DNA of 64,000 nucleotides, from positions 62,001-126,000 of the forward strand of contig CAVQBC010000006.1 in the NCBI GenBank assembly GCA_963710665.1, written 5' to 3'. The notes under the pieces were generated by a model, which was given only the letters and a program-made list of their open reading frames with translations, ran no database searches and had not been told where the DNA came from. Positions 8,163-18,005 of the stretch are shown piece after piece. The translations under genes and the position numbers were made by a program. The stretch comes from CAVQBC01 sp963710665. Its GTDB lineage: Bacteria; Actinomycetota; Thermoleophilia; Solirubrobacterales; Solirubrobacteraceae. Position 1 is the first letter of the stretch; every line of letters begins with the position of its first letter.

Positions 8163-10664
8163 ATGAGGCTCCCGCTCCTCTGGCTGCACGACTACATCGA
8201 CCCCGGCCTGTCGCCGGCGGCGCTCGCCGAGCGCCTCGCCATGACCGGGACCGAGGTCGAGCGCGTGACGTCCCACGGGGTCGGCGCGCTCGAGCACTTC
8301 GTCGTCGGCCGGGTGCTGACCGCCGAGCCGCATCCCGACGCCGACCGGCTCACGGTGTGCACGGTCGCGGTGGGGGAGGGCGACACCGCGCACATCGTGT
8401 GCGGCGCCCCCAACGTGGCCGCGGGCCAGACCGTGGCGGTGGCGCGCCCCGGCGCGGTCATGCCCGACGGCACGAAGCTCAAGAAGGCCAAGCTGCGCGG
8501 CCAGGTCTCCGAGGGGATGATCCTCGCCGAGGACGAGGTCGCGATCGGCACCGAGCACGCCGGGACCATGGTCCTCGACGACGACCTCGTGCCGGGCACG
8601 CCGCTGGCCGACGTGCTGCCGATCGCCACCGACGTGCTCGAGCTCGAGCTCACCCCGAACCGGCCCGACTGCCTCGGGGTCTACGGCGTCGCGCGCGAGG
8701 TCCACGCCGCCACCGGCGCCCCGCTGCAGCCGCCGCCGTGGACGGGCGACGGCGGGATCGAGTCGACGCCCGGCGAGGTCCCGGGGGTCTCCGTCGAGGT
8801 CCGCGACGAGGACCTCTGCCCGCGCTTCACGCTGCGGCTGTTCGAGGACGTGACCATCGGTCCCTCGCCGGAGTGGCTGAAGGCGCGCCTGATGGCGGCG
8901 GGGCAGCGCCCGATCGTAAACGTGGTCGACATCACCAACTACGCGATGCTGCTGGCCGGCCAGCCGATGCACGCCTTCGACGCCGACCGCGTCGCCGGCG
9001 GGCGTCTGGTGGTGCGCCGCGCCCGCGACGGCGAGACGCTCACGACCCTGGACGACGTCGAGCGCCGGCTGGACGGCGAGATGTGCCTGATCGAGGACGA
9101 CGAGGGGCCGACCTCGATCGCGGGGATCATGGGCGGCGCCCGCTCGGAGGTCTCCGAGAGCACGACGCGCGTGCTGATGGAGGCGGCGACCTGGAACGGG
9201 CCGAACATCCAGCGCACCTCGCAGCGGCTCGGCCTGCGCACCGAGGCCTCGGGGCGCTTCGAGAAGCAGCTGCAGCCGGAGCAGGCGCTCGAGGGCCAGG
9301 CGATCGCCGCGCGGCTGATGGTCGAGCTGTGCGGTGCGCAGCCGGCCGGCGGGACGATCGACGTCGCCTCCGGCGCGGTCCGCGACGCCGCCGTGCCGCG
9401 GACGCTGCGGCTGCGCGAGGCGCGCGTGGAGCGGCTGCTCGGCGCCCCGATCCCCCGCGGCGAGCAGGCGGCCCTGCTCGAGCGGCTGGGGTTCGGCGTC
9501 GTGGAGGCGGCCGACGGGCTCGACGTCACCGTCCCGCACTGGCGCCGCGGCGACGTCACCCGCGAGGTCGACCTCGTCGAGGAGGTCGCGCGCCTGTGGG
9601 GGCTCGAGAAGCTCCCGGTGACGCTGCCCTCGCGCCGCGGCGCGACCGGCCGGCTGACCGCCGAGCAGCGGCTGCGCCGCCGCGCCGAGGACGCCCTGGT
9701 GGGTGCCGGGCTGCACGAGGTGCTCGGCTGGAGCTTCGCGGCGCCCGACCTCGCCGACCGCCTCGCGCTCGCCCCCGACGACCCGCGCCGGCGCGTCGTG
9801 GCGCTGCGCAACCCGATGTCCGAGGACCAGTCGGTCATGCGCACGACGCTGCTCGGCTCCCTGCTCGACGTGCTGCGCCGCAACCGCGCGCGCGGCGCCG
9901 GCGACGTGAGGCTGTGGGAGTACGGCGCGGTCTACCTGCAGCGCGCGCCCGGAGCCGGCGGCGCCGGCGGCGGCGGACCGGGTGGCAACGGCGCCGGCCG
10001 CAACGGCCGGGTCCCCGGCCTCGACCGCCTGCCCGAGGAGCGCCAGCACCTCGGCGCCCTGCTCTCCGGGCGCATGCGCCCCGCCACCTGGCGCGAGCCC
10101 GAGCCCCCCGGAGCGGACTTCTTCGCGGCCAAGGCCGTGCTCGCCGCGCTGCTGGACGCCCTGCGCGTGCCGTGGACGGTGGAGCAGGCCCGCGAGCCCT
10201 TCCTGCACCCCGGCCGCGCCGCCCGCGTGCTCGCCGGCGGCCGCCCCGCCGGCTGGCTCGGCGAGCTGCACCCCGCGGTCGCGGCCGAGTGGGACGTCGA
10301 GCAGGCGTCCGGCTTCGAGCTCGACTTCGGCGTGCTGGCGGACGCCGCCGTCGCGGTCCCCGACTACGAGGACCTCATCTCCTTCCCGGCGGTGCGCCAG
10401 GACCTCGCCGTGGTCGTCGCCGACGACGTGCCGGCCGCGACGGTGCTCGACGTCGTGCGCGACGCCGGCGGCCCGCTGCTGCGCCACGCCGAGGTGTTCG
10501 ACGTCTACCGCGGCGCACAGGTGGGGGAGGGGCGCGCCTCGCTGGCGGTGCGGCTCGAGTTCCGCGCCGGCGACCGCACGCTGACCGACGAGGAGGCCGC
10601 CGAGCGCCGCGAGCGGATCGTCGCGGCGCTGGCCGAGCGCCTGGAGGCCGAGCTGCGTGGCTGA
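8163..10664 (+). CDS. pheT: phenylalanyl-tRNA synthetase beta subunit
   Basis: An 833-residue subunit. The N-terminus MRLPLLWLHDYIDPGLSP is canonical, so the ATG at 8163 is preferred over one 21 bp upstream. Domains in order: EMAP-like tRNA-binding OB fold (about 45-155), B3/B4 editing region that clears Tyr-tRNA-Phe (about 215-395), B5, the inactive catalytic-like core, and a C-terminal FDX-ACB anticodon-binding domain (about 735-833). A Gly-rich stretch GAGGAGGGGPGGNGAGRNG at about 599-617 interrupts the catalytic-like core and is probably a flexible loop. The 3' end overlaps argC by 8 bp, coupling it to arginine biosynthesis. Confidence 0.97.
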   Translation: MRLPLLWLHDYIDPGLSPAALAERLAMTGTEVERVTSHGVGALEHFVVGRVLTAEPHPDADRLTVCTVAVGEGDTAHIVCGAPNVAAGQTVAVARPGAVMPDGTKLKKAKLRGQVSEGMILAEDEVAIGTEHAGTMVLDDDLVPGTPLADVLPIATDVLELELTPNRPDCLGVYGVAREVHAATGAPLQPPPWTGDGGIESTPGEVPGVSVEVRDEDLCPRFTLRLFEDVTIGPSPEWLKARLMAAGQRPIVNVVDITNYAMLLAGQPMHAFDADRVAGGRLVVRRARDGETLTTLDDVERRLDGEMCLIEDDEGPTSIAGIMGGARSEVSESTTRVLMEAATWNGPNIQRTSQRLGLRTEASGRFEKQLQPEQALEGQAIAARLMVELCGAQPAGGTIDVASGAVRDAAVPRTLRLREARVERLLGAPIPRGEQAALLERLGFGVVEAADGLDVTVPHWRRGDVTREVDLVEEVARLWGLEKLPVTLPSRRGATGRLTAEQRLRRRAEDALVGAGLHEVLGWSFAAPDLADRLALAPDDPRRRVVALRNPMSEDQSVMRTTLLGSLLDVLRRNRARGAGDVRLWEYGAVYLQRAPGAGGAGGGGPGGNGAGRNGRVPGLDRLPEERQHLGALLSGRMRPATWREPEPPGADFFAAKAVLAALLDALRVPWTVEQAREPFLHPGRAARVLAGGRPAGWLGELHPAVAAEWDVEQASGFELDFGVLADAAVAVPDYEDLISFPAVRQDLAVVVADDVPAATVLDVVRDAGGPLLRHAEVFDVYRGAQVGEGRASLAVRLEFRAGDRTLTDEEAAERRERIVAALAERLEAELRG

Positions 10665-11664
10665 CGGCACGCCCACCGTCGCCGTGGTCGGCGCCGCCGG
10701 GTACGCCGGCGCGATCGCCGCCGCGCTGCTGTACCGGCACCCCGGCTTCGAGCTGCGCCACGTCACCGCGCGCGCCGACGCCGGGCAGCGCCTCGACGAC
10801 GTGCATCCCCGCGCGCGCGTCCCGCTCGCGCTCGAGGTGTTCGACATCGACGCCCACGGCGACGTCGACGCCGCCGTGGTCTGTTACCCGCACGGCGCCG
10901 CCGCGCCCACGGTGGCCGCGCTGCGCGAGCGCGGCGTACGGGTCGTCGACCTGTCCGCGGACTTCCGCCTGCGCGACCGCGCGATCTACGAGGACTGGTA
11001 CCAGCCGCACGGCGCGCCGGAGCTGTTCGGCGGCGGCATCTACGGCCTCCCCGAGCTGCACCGCGACGACGTCCGCGGCGCCGACCTCGTCGCCAACCCC
11101 GGGTGCTACCCGACCGCCGCGCTGCTCGCGCTCGCGCCGCTCGCCCGCGCGGGGCTGATCGGCGACGTGATCGTCGACGCCAAGTCGGGCGTCTCGGGCG
11201 CCGGCCGCGAGCCGACCGCCGCCACCCACTTCATCTCCGCCGACGAGAACCTCACGCCCTACAAGGTGGGCAGCCACCGCCACACCCCGGAGATCGAGCA
11301 GGAGCTGGCGGGGCTCGGCGCGCCCGTCACCGTCACCTTCACCCCGCACCTCGTGCCGCTCGCCCAGGGCGAGCTCGTCTCCTGCTACGTCACGCCCGCG
11401 CGCGACGTCGACGCCGACGAGCTGGCCGACCTCTACGACGACGCCTACGCGCGCGAGCCGTGGGTCGAGCTGCGGCTCGGCCCGCCGGGCGTGCTCGACG
11501 TGCGCGAGACCAACTACTGCCGCCTGTCGGTGCACTTCGACCCGCGCGCCGGCCGCGTGATGGTCTTCGCGGCGATCGACAACCTGTGGAAGGGCGCCGC
11601 CTCGCAGGCGGTGCAGAACCTCGACCTGATGTACGGGCTCGACGAGCGGGCGGGGCTGCAGTGA
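10657..11664 (+). CDS. argC: N-acetyl-gamma-glutamyl-phosphate reductase
   Basis: A 335-residue enzyme for the third step of arginine synthesis: NADPH-dependent reduction of N-acetylglutamyl phosphate to the semialdehyde. The Rossmann motif VGAAGYAG lies at 11-18 and the catalytic Cys150 in ANPGCYPTAALLAL; the conserved HRHTPEIEQEL segment is also present. GTG start at 10657, inside the end of pheT. The next gene, argJ, starts on the GTGA overlap at the stop codon. Confidence 0.96.
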   Translation: MADGTPTVAVVGAAGYAGAIAAALLYRHPGFELRHVTARADAGQRLDDVHPRARVPLALEVFDIDAHGDVDAAVVCYPHGAAAPTVAALRERGVRVVDLSADFRLRDRAIYEDWYQPHGAPELFGGGIYGLPELHRDDVRGADLVANPGCYPTAALLALAPLARAGLIGDVIVDAKSGVSGAGREPTAATHFISADENLTPYKVGSHRHTPEIEQELAGLGAPVTVTFTPHLVPLAQGELVSCYVTPARDVDADELADLYDDAYAREPWVELRLGPPGVLDVRETNYCRLSVHFDPRAGRVMVFAAIDNLWKGAASQAVQNLDLMYGLDERAGLQ

Positions 11665-12905
11665 GCGCGACCGGCTTCGCCTCGCGGTGGGTGGACGCGC
11701 CCGGCTACGTCACCGAGCTGCCGGGCGGGCTGCCGGCCGGCTTCCGCGCCGCCGGCGTCGCCTGCGGGCTCAAGCCGAGCGGCGCCCCCGACCTCGGCCT
11801 GCTCGTCGCCGACGCCCCCGCGACCACCAGCGCCGCGCGCTTCACGCGCTCCGGCGTCCTCGCCGCGCCGGTGCAGCTCACGCGGCGGCGCTGCCGGCTC
11901 GACGGGATCCGCGCCGTCGTCGCGAACTCCGGCAACGCCAACGCCGCCACCGGGCGCCGCGGCCTCGACGACGCCGCCCGCATGCAGGGCGCGGCCGCGA
12001 TGGCCTCGGGCGTGGGGGAGGACCGGGTCGCCGTGGCCTCCACGGGCGTGATCGGGGTGCCGCTCGACACCGACCTCGTCGTGCGCGGCATCAGCGCGGC
12101 CCGCGGCGCGCTGGCCGCCGACGGCGACGCCGCCTTCGGCGAGGCGATCCGCACCACCGACGCGTTCCCCAAGCAGGCGTCGCTGGAGGTCGCGCTGCCC
12201 TCCGGCCCGGTGCGGGTGAGCGCGCAGGCCAAGGGCGCCGGGATGATCTCGCCCGCCTTCGCGACGATGCTCTGCTTCGTGCAGACCGACGCGGCGCTCG
12301 CGCCCGAGACCGCCGACCTGCTGCTGGGCGTGTGCGTCAAGCGCTCCTTCGACCGCATCTCCGTCGACGGCCAGCTCTCCACCAACGACACCGCGATCCT
12401 CATGGCCTCCGGGGCGAGCGGCGTCACGGTGGCGCCCGAGTCCGAGGACGAGCTGCGCCTCGGCGAGGCGCTCGACGCGCTGCTGCGCCGGCTGGCGCTG
12501 CTGATCGTGCGCGACGGCGAGGGCGCCCGGCGCACCGGCCGGGTGCTCGTGCGCGGGGCCGACGAGCCGACCGCCGCCCGGGCCGCCCGCGCCGTGGCCG
12601 ACAGCCCGCTGGTCAAGGCCGCCCTGCACGGCGGCGACCCCAACTGGGGCCGCATCGCGCAGGCCGTCGGGGGCGCGCTGCCCGACCGGCCGCTCGCGCT
12701 CGACATCTGGATCGAGGACGTGCAGGTGTGCGCGGCCGGGGCCGCCGTGCGCCACGACGAGGCGGCGCTCGCCGCCGCGGTCGGCGGCGACGAGGTGGAG
12801 TACGTCGTCGGCCTCGAGCCCGGCGCGGACGGCGCCGAGGCCGAGGTGTTCTTCTCCGACCTCTCGCACGAGTACGTGTCGATCAACGCGGAGTACACGA
12901 CGTGA
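11661..12905 (+). CDS. argJ: glutamate N-acetyltransferase / amino-acid N-acetyltransferase
   Basis: A 414-residue precursor of the ornithine acetyltransferase family, which moves the acetyl group from N-acetylornithine back to glutamate and so runs the cyclic arginine pathway; some members also use acetyl-CoA. The self-cleavage site is in KGAGMISPAFATMLCF, where cleavage before the Thr of ATML makes that Thr the nucleophile of the beta chain. The conserved SVDGQLSTNDT and GGDPNWGRI segments are intact. GTG start at 11661 overlapping the argC stop, and the argB start overlaps its own stop. Whether it is mono- or bifunctional cannot be decided here. Confidence 0.96.
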   Translation: MSATGFASRWVDAPGYVTELPGGLPAGFRAAGVACGLKPSGAPDLGLLVADAPATTSAARFTRSGVLAAPVQLTRRRCRLDGIRAVVANSGNANAATGRRGLDDAARMQGAAAMASGVGEDRVAVASTGVIGVPLDTDLVVRGISAARGALAADGDAAFGEAIRTTDAFPKQASLEVALPSGPVRVSAQAKGAGMISPAFATMLCFVQTDAALAPETADLLLGVCVKRSFDRISVDGQLSTNDTAILMASGASGVTVAPESEDELRLGEALDALLRRLALLIVRDGEGARRTGRVLVRGADEPTAARAARAVADSPLVKAALHGGDPNWGRIAQAVGGALPDRPLALDIWIEDVQVCAAGAAVRHDEAALAAAVGGDEVEYVVGLEPGADGAEAEVFFSDLSHEYVSINAEYTT

Positions 12906-13758
12906 GGACCCCGGCGCGCGACCTCGGCACGCTGCTCGAGGCGCTGCCCTACATCCGCGAGTTCCACGGCCAGACCGTGGTGATCAAGTACGGCGGCGCC
13001 GCGATGATCGACCCCGAGCTGCGCGAGGACTTCGCCCGCGACGTCGTGCTGCTCAAGTACGTCGGCATCAACCCGATCGTCGTCCACGGCGGAGGGCCGG
13101 ACATCACGCGCTACATGGAGCGCCTCAACATGCCGGTCGAGTTCGTCGGCGGGCTGCGGGTCTCCGACGCCGACACCGTCGAGATCGCGAAGATGGTCCT
13201 GGTGGGGAAGGTCAACAAGGACATCGTGCTGCGCATCAACCGCCACGGCCAGCCGGCCGTCGGGCTGTGCGGCGACGACGGGCTGCTGTTCCGCGTGTCG
13301 ACCATGGAGGGCCCGGACGGCGAGGACATCGGCTTCGTGGGGCGCATCGAGCGCGTCCACGTCGGCGTCATCGAGCACATCGCCGAGGACTACATCCCGG
13401 TGATCGCGTCGGTGGGCGCGGACCGCGACGGGCACTCCCACAACATCAACGCCGACGAGGCGGCCGGCGCGGTGGCGCGGGCGCTCGGCGCCTACAAGGT
13501 CATCTTCCTCACCGACGTCCCGGGCTGGCTGCGCGACCCCGCCGACCCGTCGTCGGTGATCTCCGAGTGCGGCGCCGACGAGGTCGAGGACGCGCTGGGC
13601 GCGCTCTCCGGCGGCATGCGCCCCAAGATGCGGGCGTGCGTGGACGCGATCCACGGCGGCGTCTCCTACGCGCACATCATCGACGGCCGCGAGCCGCACT
13701 CGCTGCTGCTCGAGCTGTTCACCGACGCCGGCATCGGCACGAAGGTGCGCCCCGCGTC

Positions 13759-13762
<4 letters not shown>
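12902..13762 (+). CDS. argB: acetylglutamate kinase
   Basis: A 286-residue amino-acid kinase that phosphorylates N-acetylglutamate, the second and often arginine-inhibited step. It has the phosphate-binding KYGGAAM near residue 28, the substrate-binding VHGGGPDI near 61, and the ATP-site region around INADEAAGAVARALGA. The N-terminal helix before KYGG, needed for arginine-sensitive hexamers, is short but present, so feedback inhibition is possible. GTG start overlapping the argJ stop; stop overlapping argD. Confidence 0.96.
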
Positions 13763-14888
<1,126 letters not shown>

Positions 14889-14892
<4 letters not shown>

Positions 14893-15986
14893 CGTCCGGG
14901 TGGGTTCAGGTGCGGCGGGCACTGAGCTGGACGTACGCGGTCCCGGCCCTCGCACTCGTCCTGCTGGCCGTGACGTGGGGGAGCAAGCCGCCCGCGCTCG
15001 TCCTCGCCGTCGTCGCGGTGTTCCTGGCCGGCGCGGTGCTCGCGGCCGTCCACCACGCCGAGGTGATCGCGCACCGGGTCGGGGAGCCCTTCGGGTCGCT
15101 CGTGCTCGCCGTCGCGGTGACGGTCATCGAGGTCGGGCTGATCGTGACGCTGATGGCGTCGGGCGGCGGGGAGACCTCGACCCTCGCCCGCGACACCGTG
15201 TTCGCGGCGGTGATGATCACCTGCAACGGCATCCTGGGCCTCTCGGTGCTCGTCGGCTCCCTGCACCGGCGGATCGCCTCCTTCAACCCGGAGGGCACGG
15301 CCACCGCGCTCGCGACCGTGGCGACGCTCGCGACGCTGAGCCTCGCGCTGCCGGCGTTCACCACCACCCGGGCGGGGCCCGAGTTCTCTCCGGCGCAACT
15401 GGCGTTCGCGGGCGTCGCCTCGCTTGCGCTCTACGGGTTGTTCGTCTTCGTCCAGACGGTGCGCCATCGCGACTACTTCCTGCCGGTGGACGTGGGCGCC
15501 GATCCGGACGAGCACGCCGCGCCGCCCACCGACCGGCAGACCCTCGCAAGCCTCGGGCTCCTGGTCGTCGCGCTCGTCAGCGTCGTCGGGCTGGCCAAGA
15601 TCGAGACGCCGGCCATCGAGGACGCCGTCGCCGCCGTCGGCGCGCCAGCGTCCGCGGTCGGCGTCGTGATCGCGCTGCTCGTGCTGCTGCCCGAGACGCT
15701 CGCGGCGGTGCGAAACGCCCGGCGCGACCGCGTGCAGACGAGCTTCAACCTCGCGCTCGGCTCCGCCATGGCGAGCATCGGGCTGACGATCCCGGCCATC
15801 GCCCTCGCCACGATCTGGCTCGACGGCCCGCTCGTGCTCGGTCTCGACTCCACCCAGACGGTGCTGCTGGCGATCACCATCGTCGTCGGCGCGCTCACCG
15901 TGCTCCCCGGCCGCGCGACGCTGCAGGAGGGCGGTGTGCACCTCGTGCTGTTCGCGACCTTCCTCTTCCTCGCGCTGGTCCCGTAA
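14889..15986 (+). CDS. ChaA-type calcium/proton antiporter
   Basis: A 365-residue CaCA-superfamily transporter with about ten or eleven membrane helices. The first alpha repeat is visible as FGSLVLAVAVTVIEVGLIV after the HHAEVIAHRVGEP motif, and the second as VLLPETLAAVRNARRDRVQ followed by FNLALGSAMASIGLTIP; the conserved glutamates in each repeat are the cation ligands. ChaA proteins export Ca2+, or Na+ and K+ at high pH, in exchange for protons. A hydrophilic loop (DVGADPDEHAAPPTD) separates the halves. GTG start overlapping the argD stop, which makes it the last gene of the arginine run, an unusual partner. Confidence 0.88.
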
Positions 15987-16007
15987 ACACGGCGCCGCTC
16001 GCGAGGA

Positions 16008-16069
16008 TTGCATGCAAACGATGCCGAGTCCGGGTTGAGATCGCCTCCGGGCCCTGGAATTGTATGCAG
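16008..16069. promoter_or_regulatory. paired operator-like sites upstream of the GntR gene
   Basis: A perfect 10-bp palindrome TTGCATGCAA at 16008-16017 and a degenerate copy TTGTATGCAG at 16060-16069 share the core TTGYATGCA and lie 52 bp apart, about five helical turns. The second copy covers the place where a -10 box would be and stops two bases before the ATG. This is a plausible autoregulatory site for the FCD-type GntR protein. Confidence 0.45.
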
Positions 16070-16071
16070 CC

Positions 16072-16746
16072 ATGGCGGACCCGCCCGGCCTGCGCACCAG
16101 CACCAGCCGCGTCGGAGACGAGCTGCGCCACGCGATCCTCGAGGGCGTGCTCGCGCCCGGCGAGCGCCTGCGGGCCGGGGCGCTGGCGGCGCGCTTCGGC
16201 ACCTCGCGCACGCCGATCCGCGAGGCCCTGCTCGTGCTCGAGCGCGAGGGCCTGGTCGAGATGGAGCCCCACCGCGGCGCGCTCGTGCGCGCGTTCGACG
16301 CCGCCGACGCGCTCGACCTCTACGAGGTCCGCGCGCTGATCGAGCCCCACGCGGCGGCGCGCGCGGCCACCCGCATCGAGCGCCCCGCGCTCGAGCGCCT
16401 CGACGAGCTGTGCGCCCGCGCGGAGGAGCGCGGCGGCGCGACGACCGCCGCGGTCGCCGACCAGATCGCGTTCAACGAGGAGTTCCACCGCCTGATCGTC
16501 GAGGCCGCCGCCAGCCCGCGCCTGCTCGCCGCGATGCGCGCGGTGGCCGGGATCCCGCGCGCGTTCCGCGCCACCTTCTGGGCCAGCGACGAGCAGCGCG
16601 CGCAGTCGCTGTTCTGCCACCGCGAGCTGGTGGCGGCGCTGTCGGCCGGGCGGCCGGCGCTCGCGGAGGCCGTCATGCGGATGCACATCCTCGGCGCGCG
16701 CGAGTTCCTCGTGGAGATGACCGGCCGTGAGCAGCCCGGGGCCTGA
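16072..16746 (+). CDS. GntR-family transcriptional regulator, FCD domain
   Basis: A 224-residue regulator. Residues about 10-70 form the winged helix-turn-helix (LAARFGTSRTPIREALLVLEREGL is the recognition region) and about 80-215 the all-helical FCD ligand domain, with the Asp/His metal-binding pattern around FHRLIVEAAAS. FadR-subfamily repressors usually sense a carboxylic acid, often with a bound metal. It overlaps the CoA-transferase gene by 20 bp and so heads the catabolic cassette it probably controls. The ATG at 16072 is preferred; an in-frame TTG at 16060 lies within the operator-like repeat. Confidence 0.9.
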   Translation: MADPPGLRTSTSRVGDELRHAILEGVLAPGERLRAGALAARFGTSRTPIREALLVLEREGLVEMEPHRGALVRAFDAADALDLYEVRALIEPHAAARAATRIERPALERLDELCARAEERGGATTAAVADQIAFNEEFHRLIVEAAASPRLLAAMRAVAGIPRAFRATFWASDEQRAQSLFCHRELVAALSAGRPALAEAVMRMHILGAREFLVEMTGREQPGA

Positions 16747-17974
16747 GCCGCTCGCCGACGGCCCCCTGCAGGGCGTCCGGGTGGTCGAGTTCGGCCAGCT
16801 GCTCGCCGGGCCCTACGTCGGCACGCTGCTGGGGGACTTCGGCGCCGACGTGATCAAGGTCGAGGCGCCGCCGGACGGCGACCCGATGCGCGAGTGGGGG
16901 CGCCTGCGCCACAACGACCACTCGATGTGGTGGTCGATCCTCGCCCGCAACAAGCGCTCGGTCACGCTCAACCTGCGCGACGAGCGCGGCCAGCGCATCG
17001 CCGCGGAGCTGTGCGCGCGCGCCGACGTCGTGCTCGAGAACTTCCGCCCCGGGACCATGGAGAAGTGGGGGCTCGGCCCCGAGGCGGTGCACGCCCGCAA
17101 CCCCGGCTGCGTCTACGCGCGCGTCTCGGGCTACGGGCAGACCGGGCGCTACCGCGACCGGCCCGGCTTCGCCTCGGCCGGCGAGGCGCTCGCGGGCCTG
17201 CGCTACATCAACGGCTACCCCGGCCAGCCGCCGCCCCGCAGCGGCATCTCGCTGGGCGACACGCTGGCCGCCCAGTCCGCCTTCCAGGGCATCCTGCTGG
17301 CGCTCTACGCCCGTGACGCCCGCGGCGCCTCCGGCCAGGTGGTCGACGCCGCGATCACCGACGCGTGCTTCGCGATGCTCGAGTCGACCGTCCTCGAGTA
17401 CGAGAAGGTCGGCTTCGTGCGCGAGCCGAGCGGCCCGCGGCTCCCGCGGATCGCGCCGTCCAACGTCTACGAGTCGAAGGACGGCAAGTGGGTCGTGATC
17501 GCGGCGAACCACGACACGCTGTGGCGGCGCCTGGCGGCGCTCATGGGCCGGCCGGAGCTGGGGGAGGACGAGCGCTTCGCGACCCACCGCGCGCGCGGCG
17601 AGCACGAGGACCTGCTCGACGAGATCATCGGCGACTTCGCGGCCCAGCACACGGCGGCCGAGCTCGACGAGATCGTCAACGAGGCGGGCGTGGTGTGCGC
17701 GCCGGTGTACACGGCGGCCGACATCGCGGCGGACGGCTACTTCGACGAGCGCGGGCTGCTCGTCTCCTACGAGGACGAGGTCCACGGCCGCGTGCGCGCG
17801 CCGGGGGTGGTGCCGAAGCTCGGCGGGACGCCGGGACGCGTCCGGCAGCCGGCGCGCTGGACGGTCGGCGCCGACACCGAGGCGGTGCTGGAGGAGCTGG
17901 GGGTCGACGGCGGCGAGCGCAGCGCGCTCGCGGCCGACGGCGTGATCGGCGGGCGGCGCGACCGGGAGCACTGA
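16727..17974 (+). CDS. CaiB/BaiF-family (class III) CoA-transferase
   Basis: A 415-residue class III CoA-transferase, which moves CoA between carboxylates through an aspartyl-CoA intermediate. The N-terminal signature VRVVEFGQLLAGPYVGTLLGDFGADVIKVE (17-46) is clear, LENFRPGTMEKWGL follows, and D212 in DAAITDACFAML aligns with the catalytic Asp of formyl-CoA transferase. The substrate is unknown; the neighbouring amidohydrolases would deliver an acid and an HMG-CoA-lyase-like enzyme could split its thioester. GTG start inside the 3' end of the GntR gene; hyuA follows after 31 bp with its own Shine-Dalgarno. Confidence 0.92.
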   Translation: MSSPGPEPLADGPLQGVRVVEFGQLLAGPYVGTLLGDFGADVIKVEAPPDGDPMREWGRLRHNDHSMWWSILARNKRSVTLNLRDERGQRIAAELCARADVVLENFRPGTMEKWGLGPEAVHARNPGCVYARVSGYGQTGRYRDRPGFASAGEALAGLRYINGYPGQPPPRSGISLGDTLAAQSAFQGILLALYARDARGASGQVVDAAITDACFAMLESTVLEYEKVGFVREPSGPRLPRIAPSNVYESKDGKWVVIAANHDTLWRRLAALMGRPELGEDERFATHRARGEHEDLLDEIIGDFAAQHTAAELDEIVNEAGVVCAPVYTAADIAADGYFDERGLLVSYEDEVHGRVRAPGVVPKLGGTPGRVRQPARWTVGADTEAVLEELGVDGGERSALAADGVIGGRRDREH

Positions 17975-18005
17975 CCACGGGCGCGAGCCCGGGAGAGGAG
18001 AGGAC

